In this document: positions 53,163 to 62,407 of the stretch, piece after piece
How the letters are laid out: every line of letters starts with the position of its first letter
Position numbering within the stretch: position 1 is the first letter of the stretch
Source of the DNA: Georgenia_A wangjunii
Lineage (GTDB): Bacteria > Actinomycetota > Actinomycetes > Actinomycetales > Actinomycetaceae
Reading direction: 5' to 3' (one strand)
DNA length: 64,000 bases
Assembly: GCF_036421915.1 (NCBI RefSeq)
Contig: NZ_JAZGOM010000003.1
The notes under the pieces: generated by a model
What the model was told of the DNA's origin: nothing
Seen by the model: the letters and a program-made list of their open reading frames with translations, nothing else
Databases searched by the model: none
Made by a program: the position numbers and the translations under genes

Positions 53163-53219
53163 GGCACCGTCGCCGCGCGCCCGCGCGGGAGTCGCCGAAC
53201 CCCGCCGTCGAGCGCGTCC

Positions 53220-53630
53220 TCACGCCGACGGCCCGCCGAGCCGCGCCGCGCACGGCGCGCACGTGCCGAAGAGGTCGACGGTGTGCTCGACGTCGACGAA
53301 CCCGTGGTCGCTGCCCATCTGCGCGGCCCACTGCTCGACGGACTCCCCGCTCAGCTCGACGGTCGTGCCGCAGTGCCGGCACACGAGGTGGTGGTGGTGC
53401 TTGCGGGACAGGCACATCCGGTAGAGCGCCTCGCCGTCGTCGGCGCGCAGGACGTCGACGTCGCCCGCGTCGGTCATCGCCTGGAGCGAGCGGTAGACGG
53501 TCGCGAGGCCGACGTTCTCCCCGCGCCCGCGGAGCATCTCGTGGATCTGCTGGGCGCTGCGGAAGTCGTCCATGCCCTCGAGCAGCCCGGTGACGGCCGC
53601 CCGCTGCCGGGTCATGCGCTGCATGCTCAC
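53220..53630 (-). CDS. zur: Fur-family regulator, probably the zinc repressor Zur
   Basis: Protein of 136 aa. The N-terminal winged helix is TRQRAAVTGLLEGMDDFRSA then GLATVYRSLQAMTDAGDVDV, the Fur DNA-recognition region. The dimerisation part has HHHHLVCRHCGTTVELSGE and, near the end, DLFGTCAPC, giving the two CxxC structural-zinc pairs. Its place as last gene of znuA-znuC-znuB, with a 4-bp GTGA overlap, argues for Zur rather than Fur. GTG 53630 is preferred because of this overlap; ATG 53624 is two codons in. Zur-like operators lie in front of znuA, so the operon should be autoregulated by zinc. Confidence 0.9.
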   Translation of the reverse strand: MSMQRMTRQRAAVTGLLEGMDDFRSAQQIHEMLRGRGENVGLATVYRSLQAMTDAGDVDVLRADDGEALYRMCLSRKHHHHLVCRHCGTTVELSGESVEQWAAQMGSDHGFVDVEHTVDLFGTCAPCAARLGGPSA

Positions 53631-54544
53631 GCTGCCTCTCGAAGGTGGACGTCGTCCTGGACGTCCAGGTGCGGGTCCCCACCCCGTCGGGAACGGCTCA
53701 CGAGGGGTCGTACCACTGATACCACGGCGTACGTGGCGATCGCCAGGATGACGATCGTGGCCCCGGGGGAGAGCGGGTAGAAGTAGGTGACCGAGAGCCC
53801 GACGACGCAGACAGTGACGCCGATGCCCATGGCGATCCCCATCGTCGCGCGGAAGGAGCGGGCGACGAGCTGGGACGTCGCGACCGGGACGATCATGACG
53901 GCGGAGACGAGGAGGACGCCGACGACGCGCATCGAGACCGACACGGTCAGCGCGGCCATGACGGCGACGGTGACGTTGAGCAGCCGCACGGGCAGCCCTG
54001 TCGCGCGGGCGAACTCCTCGTCGTGGGAGAGCGCGAAGAGCGCCGGGCGCAGCCCGAGACCCAGCCCGAGGACGACGACGGCGAGCCCCACCGTCAGCCA
54101 CACGTCGAGCGACGTCACCGTCGAGATCGAGCCGAAGAGGTAGCCGGTGAGGTTCGCCGTCGTCCCGCCGGCGAGGCCGATGAGGACGACGCCGCCGGCG
54201 ATCCCGCCGTAGAAGAGGAGCGCGAGGGCGACGTCGCCGCTCGTCTTGCCCTTCTCGCGGACGACCTCGATGAGGACCGCACCGACGACGGCCGCGACGA
54301 CGGCGCCGGGGACGGCGAGCGCGTCGTGGGGCGTGAGGTTCGCGGCGTTGCCGGCGAGCCACCCGACGGCGACGCCGGTGAGGGCCATGTGCCCGATGCC
54401 GTCGCCGAGGAGCGCGAGCCGGCGCTGGACGAGGTAGGTCCCCATGACGGGTGCGGCGACGCCGACGAGGACGGCGATGAGCAGCGCGCGCTGCATGAGC
54501 GGGCTCGCGAGCATCGCGCCGAGCGTGTCGAGGAAGGCCATCAC
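53627..54544 (-). CDS. znuB: Zinc ABC transporter permease ZnuB
   Basis: ABC-3 family permease, 305 aa, with about eight membrane helices. Recognisable segments are MQRALLIAVLVGVAAPVMGTYLVQRRLALLGDGIGHMALTGVA (quoted blocks: YLVQRRLALLGDGIGHMAL), KGKTSGDVALALLFYGGIAGG, DEEFARATGLPVRLLN and VVGVLLVSAVMIVPVATSQL. These match ZnuB/MntB permeases. Both ends overlap neighbours by 4 bp. Zinc rather than manganese is inferred from the linked Zur-like repressor and the His-rich binding protein. Confidence 0.94.
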   Translation of the reverse strand: MMAFLDTLGAMLASPLMQRALLIAVLVGVAAPVMGTYLVQRRLALLGDGIGHMALTGVAVGWLAGNAANLTPHDALAVPGAVVAAVVGAVLIEVVREKGKTSGDVALALLFYGGIAGGVVLIGLAGGTTANLTGYLFGSISTVTSLDVWLTVGLAVVVLGLGLGLRPALFALSHDEEFARATGLPVRLLNVTVAVMAALTVSVSMRVVGVLLVSAVMIVPVATSQLVARSFRATMGIAMGIGVTVCVVGLSVTYFYPLSPGATIVILAIATYAVVSVVRPLVSRSRRGGDPHLDVQDDVHLREAA

Positions 54545-55413
54545 AGCTCCACCCGCAGGTCGGGCGCCTGGTGGCCGGGCTCCGGCTCACCCTCGTGCGC
54601 GTGGACGTGGTCGTGCGCGGGGTCGTCGTGGCCGTGCGCGGGGGCCGGCGGGGCGCCGTCGTGGACGACGCGGCCGTGCCGCAGGACGACGGCGCGGTCG
54701 ATCATCCCGCCCAGCTCGCCGAGCTCGTGGAGGACGACGAGGACGGTCGTCCCCCGCTCGCGCAGGCGGTGGAGGGTCGCGGCGAGGGCACGCTTGGAGG
54801 TGTGGTCGATGCCGGCGAGCGGCTCGTCGAGGATGAGGAGGTCCGGGCGGCGCACGAGCGCGCGGGCGATGAGCACCCGCTGCTGCTGGCCGCCGGAGAA
54901 CACCTGGACGCTCTCGCCGGCGCGGTGCCCGAGGCCGACCTCGTCGAGGGCGGCCAGGGCCTTCGCGCGCGCGCCGCGGCCGGGGTGGAGGCGGCGGTTG
55001 TCGAGCAGGCCCGACGTGACGACCTCGAGCGCCGTGGCCGGCACACCGGCCGTGGCGGTGACCCGCTGCGGCGCGTACCCGACGCGGCCCCAGTCGACGC
55101 GGCGCCGGGCGGTCGTGACGTCGACGCCGTAGAGCTCGCCGTGGCCGGCCGTCACGGGGACGACACCGACGAGCGCCTTGACGAGCGTCGACTTGCCCGA
55201 GCCGTTCGCGCCGAGCAGCGCGACCGTCTCGCCGTCGGTCACCGTCAGGTCGACGTGGCGCAGGATCGTCGCCGTACCGACCGTGACCCCGAGGTCACGC
55301 GCGCGGATGGGGGGCGCGCCGGCGGCAGCGGCGCGCGCCGTGGTGCTGGCGCTGGGAGCGGGCGTGGCGCTGGAGGCGGCGCCGGCGCCGGTGGCCGCGT
55401 CGGACGCACTCAT
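54541..55413 (-). CDS. znuC: Zinc ABC transporter ATP-binding protein ZnuC, His-rich tail
   Basis: ABC ATPase, 290 aa. Walker A is LLGANGSGKSTLVKALVG, the Q-loop lies in VGYAPQRV, the signature is VFSGGQQQRVLIARAL, Walker B is LLILDEPLAGID and the switch is LVVLHELGE. The first ~40 residues are Ala/Thr-rich. The C-terminal ~40 residues contain HGHDDPAHDHVHAHEGEPEP, a His/Asp cluster that could buffer zinc at the cytosolic face. It overlaps znuA and znuB by 4 bp each. Confidence 0.95.
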   Translation of the reverse strand: MSASDAATGAGAASSATPAPSASTTARAAAAGAPPIRARDLGVTVGTATILRHVDLTVTDGETVALLGANGSGKSTLVKALVGVVPVTAGHGELYGVDVTTARRRVDWGRVGYAPQRVTATAGVPATALEVVTSGLLDNRRLHPGRGARAKALAALDEVGLGHRAGESVQVFSGGQQQRVLIARALVRRPDLLILDEPLAGIDHTSKRALAATLHRLRERGTTVLVVLHELGELGGMIDRAVVLRHGRVVHDGAPPAPAHGHDDPAHDHVHAHEGEPEPGHQAPDLRVEL

Positions 55414-56456
55414 GCGCACTCCAGGGCGGTGCGGAGGGCGGCGAGGTTCGCGCGCATGACGTCGAGGTAGTCCGCACCCTCGTCCTGCTGGCGCTCGAGC
55501 GGGTCGAGGACGGCGGTGGTGATCCCGAGGTCGTCGGCGAGCGTCTGTGCGACGTCCGCGTCGAGCGCGCTCTCGACGAAGATCGTGCTCACGTCGTGCT
55601 CGGCGACGACGTCCGCGATCTCGGCGAGGCGGGCGGGCGAGGGCTCCGACTCGGGGTCGATCCCGGCGAGGCCCTCCTGGTGGAGCCCGAAGGGCGCGAG
55701 GAGGTAGCCGTACGCCTCGTGGGTGACGACGGCCGTGCCCGCGGCGCACGTCGCGAGGCCGGCGGCGTAGTCGGCGCCGATGGCGTCGAGGTCCGCGACG
55801 AGCCCCTCCGCCGCGGTCCGGAAGTCCTCGGCGTGCTCCGGGTCGAGCGAGGCGAGCTCGTCGGCGACGCGGGCGGTGACGTCGGCGAGGCGCGCGGGGT
55901 CGAGCCAGAAGTGCGGGTCGAGCGCGCCGTCGCCGTGGTCGTGGCCGTCGCCCGCGTGCCCGACGTCGTCGGCGTGGCCGCCGTCCGCGTGCCCGCCGCC
56001 GCCGGTCTGTGCGTCGTCGCCGCCGTGCTCGCCGTCGTCGTGCGCGTCGCCGCCCGTGAGCTCGTCGGAGGTGTGGAGGTCCGCCTCGGCGACGACGTCG
56101 AGTGCCTGCGCCCCGGTGACGGAGACGGCGTCGTCGACGGCGGGCTGGAAGTCCGAGAGGTAGACGACGAGGTCGGCCGCCTCGAGGTCGGCGACCTCAC
56201 GGGGCGAGAGCTCGACGTTGTGCGCGTCACCGGCAGGTGGCGTGATGGGGGAGACGCTCACGTGCTCGCCGCCGACGCGCTCGGCGACGTACTGGAGCGG
56301 GTACAGCGATGTCATGACGTCGAGGCCTGACCCGGGCGCGGCACCGGCACCGTCGCCACCGCTGCCCGGTGCGGTCCCGGAGCAGGCGGTGAGGGTGAGG
56401 ACGGCGGCGACCGTCGCGGCACAGGTGCCGAGACGGCTCGGACGGGGGAGCGGCAT
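55410..56456 (-). CDS. znuA: Zinc-binding lipoprotein ZnuA
   Basis: Solute-binding lipoprotein of the zinc ABC transporter, 348 aa. The signal peptide ends in the lipobox LTLTACSG (Cys ~25). Zinc ligands are at conserved places: His in PAGDAHNVELSPRE, His in LDPHFWLDPARL, His in AVVTHEAYGYL and the acidic STIFVESALDA. A His/Asp-rich loop (~115-165, e.g. HDDGEHGGDDAQTGGGGHAD) is typical of ZnuA and absent from manganese-binding relatives. ATG 56456 places the Zur-like box directly upstream; ATG 56465 (three residues longer) lies inside the box. It is the first gene of znuACB-zur. Confidence 0.95.
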   Translation of the reverse strand: MPLPRPSRLGTCAATVAAVLTLTACSGTAPGSGGDGAGAAPGSGLDVMTSLYPLQYVAERVGGEHVSVSPITPPAGDAHNVELSPREVADLEAADLVVYLSDFQPAVDDAVSVTGAQALDVVAEADLHTSDELTGGDAHDDGEHGGDDAQTGGGGHADGGHADDVGHAGDGHDHGDGALDPHFWLDPARLADVTARVADELASLDPEHAEDFRTAAEGLVADLDAIGADYAAGLATCAAGTAVVTHEAYGYLLAPFGLHQEGLAGIDPESEPSPARLAEIADVVAEHDVSTIFVESALDADVAQTLADDLGITTAVLDPLERQQDEGADYLDVMRANLAALRTALECA

Positions 56457-56483
56457 GAGACTCATTCTCAACAGTAATGAGAA
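56456..56483. promoter_or_regulatory. Two overlapping Zur-like operators at the znuA start
   Basis: On the minus strand TGAGAATGAGTCTCA (56470-56456) matches 12 of 15 bases of the actinobacterial Zur-box core TGAAAATGATTTTCA, as I recall it. Overlapping it, TTCTCA-N7-TGAGAA (56465-56483) is a second inverted repeat. Together they cover the start codon and the ~27 bases before it, so Zur bound to zinc would block initiation. This is also the most AT-rich stretch nearby. Confidence 0.75.
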
Positions 56484-56556
56484 CCGATGTCAACTGAGTC
56501 CCCGCCCTTCGCGGCGCGCCAAGTGAGAGCCCGCCGCCCCCCGGCGCCCTCGTCCG

Positions 56557-56616
56557 TGCGCCTCGACACGCTCGGTGCTCCTGGTCTACCAGGCGCGTCG
56601 AGCGTGTCGAGGCGCA
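56557..56616. repeat. 60-base perfect hairpin in the znuA-glyS gap
   Basis: TGCGCCTCGACACGCTCG (56557-56574) is perfectly complementary to CGAGCGTGTCGAGGCGCA (56599-56616), an 18-bp stem. The 24-base loop contains an inner hairpin, CCTGG-TCTA-CCAGG. It lies between divergent gene starts, so it is not a terminator of either. CTCGACA/TGTCGAG palindromes recur in intergenic regions of related actinobacteria as I recall them, which suggests a REP-like element. A partial echo (GTGTCGAGCG) occurs at ~56646-56655. The rest of the ~400-bp gap (56484-56857) holds the glyS promoter and nothing else I can name. Confidence 0.75.
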
Positions 56617-56759
56617 GTCATGTCGGGAAACGGGCGCGCTGCGCGTGTCGAGCGCCAGGCGCGCGAGCGTACGGGCGCCCCGCCGCCCGCCGGGCGCGCG
56701 GCCGCGGCACCGCCGGGCCGCCGTGGCACGCCGATAACCGCCCCCCGCCGGGCGCCAGG

Positions 56760-56765
56760 TAGGTT
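56760..56765 (+). promoter_or_regulatory. Putative -10 box of glyS
   Basis: TAGGTT, ~92 bases before GTG 56858, in otherwise GC-rich sequence. It would give an mRNA leader of ~85 bases, too short for a T-box. No clear -35 was found. Confidence 0.4.
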
Positions 56766-56857
56766 AGCCCTCGCGTGGACGGGCCGCTCGCGAGCGCCCG
56801 GGCCGCCCGTCCGTGCCAGCCAGGCGCGGGTGCCGACCGATACCTGGAGTGATGTTC

Positions 56858-58246
<1,389 letters not shown>

Positions 58247-58266
58247 CCGCCGGGCACACGGGTCGC

Positions 58267-59460
58267 ATGACGCACACCCACGGCGAGCTCGACCTCCCAC
58301 CACGCGAGGCGCGGCGGGCGCGGCGGATCCTCACCGCGCTCGTCGTGCCGCTCCTCGTGGCCACGGTGGTCGGGCTCGCCCTGCTGTGGCCGCGGGGCGA
58401 GAGCCCCATGGGCTCGTACGAGCTCACCGGCGCCGGGATGACGATCGAGACGGCCGAGGTCGTCGAGACCGGCGGCAGCCCCGGTGAGGAGATCCGCGCC
58501 GAGCTGCTCACCGGCGTGGGGGAGGGCCAGGTCGTCCCCGTCCAGGTGCCGCCGGAGGTCCTCGCCAGCGGGGTCGACGTCGGCGACCGGCTGCGTCTCA
58601 TGTTCACCCCGTCGGCGCTCGGCTCGGGCAGCCCGTACGTGTACTGGGACTTCGAGCGCTCGAGCCCCGTCGTCGCCCTGGCGATCCTCTACGCCGCCGT
58701 CGTCCTCCTCGTGGCACGCTGGCGCGGGCTCGCGGCGATGGCGGGGCTGGCGGCCTCGCTGGCCGTCGTCGTCGCCTTCATCCTCCCCGCGATCATGCTC
58801 GGCCACTCGCCCCTGCTCGTCGCCCTCGTGGGCGCGAGCGCGATGATGTTCGTCTCCGTCTACCTCGCCCACGGGATCTCCATCCGGACGACGACGGCGC
58901 TCCTCGGCACGTTCCTCGGCCTCGCCGCGACGACGGGGCTCGCGACGTGGGGCACGCGCTCGGCGAACCTCACGGGCTCGACGTCGGACTCCTCGCTCAT
59001 GCTCATGGGCACCTTCCCGGGCCTGAGCCTGCGTGACCTCCTCCTGTGCGGGATCGTCATCGCCGGCCTCGGAGCGCTCAACGACGTGACGATCACGCAG
59101 GCGTCGGCGGTGTGGGAGCTCCACGCCGCGGACCCTGCCATGCCGCGCCGCCAGCTCATGCGCCGCGGGATGCGGATCGGGCGCGACCACATCGCCTCGA
59201 CCGTCTACACCCTCGCGTTCGCCTACGTCGGGACCGCGCTGCCGGTGCTGCTCGTCGCGGGGCTCTTCGACCGCGCCTTCACCGACACCCTCATGGCGGG
59301 GGAGATCGCCGAGGAGATCGTCCGCACCCTCGTCTCCTCCATCGGCCTCGTCCTCGCGATCCCGGCGACGACGGCGATCGCCGCGGCCCTCGTCCGCACC
59401 GCCCGGCCGGAGCGCGGTCGCGCGGAGCCCGCCGGCGCGGAGCCCGCCCGCGCCGACTGA
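58267..59460 (+). CDS. YibE/F-family membrane protein
   Basis: Protein of 397 aa. An N-terminal helix (ILTALVVPLLVATVVGLALLW) precedes an extracellular beta-rich segment (~45-130; GEGQVVPVQVPPEVLASGVD, DRLRLMF), then about seven helices. Family marks include GLATWGTRSANLTG, LLLCGIVIAGLGALNDVTITQASAV and MRIGRDHIASTVYTLAFAYVG. YibE/F proteins are widespread in Firmicutes and actinobacteria with no settled function; transport is a guess. ATG lies 20 bases after glyS, so it may be read through from it. The C-terminus ends in Ala/Glu/Pro repeats (RAEPAGAEPARAD). Confidence 0.9.
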   Translation: MTHTHGELDLPPREARRARRILTALVVPLLVATVVGLALLWPRGESPMGSYELTGAGMTIETAEVVETGGSPGEEIRAELLTGVGEGQVVPVQVPPEVLASGVDVGDRLRLMFTPSALGSGSPYVYWDFERSSPVVALAILYAAVVLLVARWRGLAAMAGLAASLAVVVAFILPAIMLGHSPLLVALVGASAMMFVSVYLAHGISIRTTTALLGTFLGLAATTGLATWGTRSANLTGSTSDSSLMLMGTFPGLSLRDLLLCGIVIAGLGALNDVTITQASAVWELHAADPAMPRRQLMRRGMRIGRDHIASTVYTLAFAYVGTALPVLLVAGLFDRAFTDTLMAGEIAEEIVRTLVSSIGLVLAIPATTAIAAALVRTARPERGRAEPAGAEPARAD

Positions 59461-59576
59461 GGACGCGGGCCGCGAGAGCCGCGCCGTCCGGCCTGGTCCT
59501 CGCCGTGCCGCGGCCGGCGCGCGCTTATAGCGTGGAGCCGTCGAGCCATGCGTGGCTCGGAGTCGAAGGAGATGCC

Positions 59577-61007
59577 ATGTCATCCACCGACCGTGCGGGC
59601 CAGCTGCCCGAGACCTCCGTCGTCCGCGACGACCCCTACCGCCTCGACCCCGCCGGCGTCCGCGAGCCGCCGACGACGTGGCGCGGGTCCATCCGCTTCT
59701 TCGGGCCCGGCCTCATCGTCTCCGCCTCGATCGTCGGCGCGGGCGAGCTCATCACCGCCACGGCGCTCGGGGCCGAGGCCGGGTTCGTCCTGCTGTGGCT
59801 CGTCGTCTTCTCGACCCTCGTCAAGGTGGCCGTGCAGGTGGAGATGGCGCGCTACTCCATCGTCACGGGCCTCGGCGCCATGGAGGGCTACACCCGGGTC
59901 CCGCCCCGGTTCGGCAGGATCGGGTGGGTCTTCGTCATGTGGGCGCTCATGGCGATCTCCAAGCTCATCCAGACCGGGGGCCTCATCGGCGGCATGGCCG
60001 CTGCGCTGTCGATCCTCTTCCCCATCGGCTCCGGGCCGCTCGAGCGCACCTCGCTGACGACCTGGGCGGTCGTCGTCACCGTCCTGGCGATCGTCAGCCT
60101 GTACTCCAACCGGTACGGCCTCATCGAGAAGGTCGCCGTCTTCCTCACGATGACGTTCGTCGTCGTCACGCTCGTCATCGCGCTCGGGCTGCCGATGACC
60201 GAGTACGCCTACTCCGGCGGCGACCTCGCGTCCGGGCTGTCGCTGTCGCTGCCGGTCGGCGCCATCGGCGTCGCGGTGGCGATGTTCGGCCTCACGGGCG
60301 TGGGCTCGGAGGAGATCACCGCCTACACGTACTGGTGCCTCGAGAAGGGGTACGCCCGCTGGTCCGGCCCCAACGACGGCTCGCGGGACTACCAGCGCCG
60401 CGCCCGCGGCTGGATCGCCGTCATGCAGAAGGACGCCATGGCGGCGTGGGTCATCTACACGATCAGCACGATGTCCTTCTACGTCGTGGGCGCCGCCGTC
60501 CTGCACCCGCAGGGGCTCGTGCCGCAGGGCAACGACATGATCCAGGTGCTCTCCGAGACCTACGCCAGCGTCCTGGGGGAGTGGGGCCGCATCCTCTACC
60601 TCGTCGGGGCGCTCGCCGCGCTCGGCTCGACGATCTGGGCGGCGATCCCCTCGTGGGCGCGGTCGTGGGCCAACGCCATGAGCATCATCGGGGTGTTCGA
60701 CTGGGCGGACGCCGAGCGACGGACCACGTGGATGCGGGTGTTCATCGTCGGGCTGCCGCTCGTGTGGCTCCTCACCTACCTGTGGATCTCCTCGCCGTTC
60801 GTCATGATCCTCGTCGGGGGCATCGCCGGTGGGATCTTCCTCGCCGCCGTCGCCGTCGCGGCGTGGTACCTGCGGCTGCACCACGTCGAGCCCGACCTGC
60901 GCGGCGGACGGTTCTCCACGGTGGCGCTCGCGGTGAGCGGCATCGCGATCCTCCTCCTCGGCGCGTACACGGCGCTCAGCGCGACCGGCCTCGTCGAGCT
61001 CGGGTAG
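59577..61007 (+). CDS. Nramp-like transporter with atypical metal-site motifs
   Basis: Membrane protein of 476 aa with about eleven helices and the Nramp start GSIRFFGPGLIVSASIVGAGE. In canonical Nramp TM1 carries DPGN and TM6 a Met in MPH(N); here these read VGAGE and AMFGLTGVGSEEITAY, so the Asp, Asn and Met metal ligands are not conserved, and Glu residues appear instead. Other blocks: KLIQTGGLIGGMAAALS, SLYSNRYGLIEKVAVFLTM, MQKDAMAAWVIYTISTMSFYVVGAAVL. Related non-canonical Nramp proteins (for example Mg2+-selective ones) differ at the same places. The substrate is therefore open. ATG 59577 has GAAGGAGA upstream, and a TATAGC -10-like box lies near 59526. Confidence 0.85.
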   Translation: MSSTDRAGQLPETSVVRDDPYRLDPAGVREPPTTWRGSIRFFGPGLIVSASIVGAGELITATALGAEAGFVLLWLVVFSTLVKVAVQVEMARYSIVTGLGAMEGYTRVPPRFGRIGWVFVMWALMAISKLIQTGGLIGGMAAALSILFPIGSGPLERTSLTTWAVVVTVLAIVSLYSNRYGLIEKVAVFLTMTFVVVTLVIALGLPMTEYAYSGGDLASGLSLSLPVGAIGVAVAMFGLTGVGSEEITAYTYWCLEKGYARWSGPNDGSRDYQRRARGWIAVMQKDAMAAWVIYTISTMSFYVVGAAVLHPQGLVPQGNDMIQVLSETYASVLGEWGRILYLVGALAALGSTIWAAIPSWARSWANAMSIIGVFDWADAERRTTWMRVFIVGLPLVWLLTYLWISSPFVMILVGGIAGGIFLAAVAVAAWYLRLHHVEPDLRGGRFSTVALAVSGIAILLLGAYTALSATGLVELG

Positions 61008-61058
61008 TGCCCGGGCCGACGTGACGAGCCTCATTCGTCCGCCCGCGCGCAAGCACGC

Positions 61059-61064
61059 GACAAT
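61059..61064 (+). promoter_or_regulatory. -10 box of dusB, leaderless type
   Basis: GACAAT, 6 bases before GTG 61071. There is no usable Shine-Dalgarno sequence, since the GGGGG run lies directly against the start codon. This matches the leaderless pattern seen at several other genes in the window. Confidence 0.5.
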
Positions 61065-61070
61065 GGGGGC

Positions 61071-62336
61071 GTGACAGCGCTCCAGGTCGGCCCCATCGAG
61101 CTCGCGAGCCCCGTCGTGCTCGCGCCCATGGCGGGTGTGACGAACCCGCCGTTCCGGCGCCTGTGCCGCGAGGCCGGCCTGGCCGGGTTGCCTGCGGCCG
61201 AGCCGGGAGGGCTCCGTGAGCCTGCGTCGACGGGCGCGTCGGCGGCGGACCCACCGCGCGGCCCCCGGCCCGGCACCTTCGCCCCCGCGGGCCTCTACGT
61301 CACCGAGATGGTCACCTCGCGCGCGCTCGTCGAGCGGACCCCGGAGACGATGCGCATGATCCGCGCCGACCCCGAGGAGCCCGTCCGCAGCGTCCAGCTC
61401 TACGGCGTCGACCCCGCGACGATCGCCGCGGCCGTCCACATCCTCGTCGCCGAGGACCGCGCCGACCACGTCGACCTCAACTTCGGCTGCCCCGTGCCCA
61501 AGGTGACCCGCAAGGGCGGCGGCGCCGCGCTGCCGTGGAAGCGCGACCTCTTCGCCGCCATCGTCACCGACGCGGTCGCCGCCGCCCGGTCCGCCTCGCG
61601 CGGGCGCACCCACGAGGTCCCCGTCACCGTGAAGATGCGGATGGGCATCGACGACGAGCACCTCACCTACCTCGAGGCCGGGCGCATCGCCGAGGAGGCC
61701 GGTGTCGCCGCGGTCGCGCTCCACGCCCGCACCGCCGCCCAGCACTACTCGGGCCAGGCGCGGTGGGAGACGATCGCGCGGCTCAAGGAGACGGTGACGA
61801 CCATCCCCGTCCTCGGCAACGGGGACATCTGGTCCGCCGAGGACGCCGTCGCGATGATGGCGGAGACCGGCTGCGACGGCGTCGTCGTCGGGCGCGGCTG
61901 CCAGGGGCGGCCGTGGCTCTTCACCGACCTCGTCGCCGCGTTCGCCGGGTCCGACGTCCGGGTGCGCCCGGGCCTCGCCGACGTCGCGGGCGTCATCCGC
62001 CGGCACGGCGAGCTCATGGTCGAGCACTTCGGCGAGGAGACCAAGGCGATGCGCGAGCTGCGCAAGCACATGGCCTGGTACCTCAAGGGGTACGTCGTCG
62101 GCGGTGAGGCGCGCGCCGCCCTCGGGCTCGTCAGCACGCTCGCCGAGCTCGACGAGCGGCTCGGCGCGCTCGACCTCGCCCAGCCCTACCCCGGGGAGGG
62201 CGCCGAGGGCCCGCGCGGGCGCGCCGGCAGCCCGCGTGTGCCGCACCTGCCCGACGGGTGGCTCCTCACGCCGGACATCGACGACCGCCTGCGCGCCCTG
62301 CTCGCCCAGGCCGAGCTGTCGATCTCGGGCGGCTAG
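61071..62336 (+). CDS. dusB: tRNA-dihydrouridine synthase, DusB type
   Basis: Flavin-dependent reductase, 421 aa, that reduces uridine to dihydrouridine in the tRNA D-loop. The TIM-barrel starts SPVVLAPMAGVTNPPFRRLC. The catalytic Cys is in HVDLNFGCPVPKVTRKGGGA, FMN/tRNA sites in VTVKMRMGIDDEHLTY, ALHARTAAQHYSGQARW, PVLGNGDIWSAEDAV and VVVGRGCQGRPWLF, and the C-terminal helical domain has LRKHMAWYLKGYVVG. After REAGLAG there is a ~37-residue Pro/Gly/Ala insert (PAAEPGGLREPASTGASAAD region) before LYVTEM, not seen in most DusB. A 13-bp terminator hairpin follows. Confidence 0.94.
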   Translation: MTALQVGPIELASPVVLAPMAGVTNPPFRRLCREAGLAGLPAAEPGGLREPASTGASAADPPRGPRPGTFAPAGLYVTEMVTSRALVERTPETMRMIRADPEEPVRSVQLYGVDPATIAAAVHILVAEDRADHVDLNFGCPVPKVTRKGGGAALPWKRDLFAAIVTDAVAAARSASRGRTHEVPVTVKMRMGIDDEHLTYLEAGRIAEEAGVAAVALHARTAAQHYSGQARWETIARLKETVTTIPVLGNGDIWSAEDAVAMMAETGCDGVVVGRGCQGRPWLFTDLVAAFAGSDVRVRPGLADVAGVIRRHGELMVEHFGEETKAMRELRKHMAWYLKGYVVGGEARAALGLVSTLAELDERLGALDLAQPYPGEGAEGPRGRAGSPRVPHLPDGWLLTPDIDDRLRALLAQAELSISGG

Positions 62337-62359
62337 AGCCGCCGAGGACTCCCGCACAG

Positions 62360-62392
62360 GAGGGGCGCGTGCGCGACGTGCACGCGCCCCTC
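62360..62392. terminator. Bidirectional terminator between dusB and the amylase gene
   Basis: GAGGGGCGCGTGC (62360-62372) and GCACGCGCCCCTC (62380-62392) form a perfect 13-bp stem with a 7-base loop, 24 bases after the dusB stop and 15 bases beyond the stop of the convergent amylase gene. There is no long U-tract in either direction, but position and strength make it the clearest terminator in the window. Confidence 0.85.
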
Positions 62393-62407
62393 CCTGCACC
62401 GCTCGGG

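Noticed and set aside
56766..56857. Glycine T-box or riboswitch upstream of glyS
   Set aside because: The leader is only ~85 bases. I see no T-box sequence or specifier structure; the large hairpin lies upstream of the proposed -10.
59580..62399. Long minus-strand frame opposite the Nramp-like and dusB genes
   Set aside because: It spans two unrelated plus-strand genes and their gap, and has antisense-type composition without motifs.
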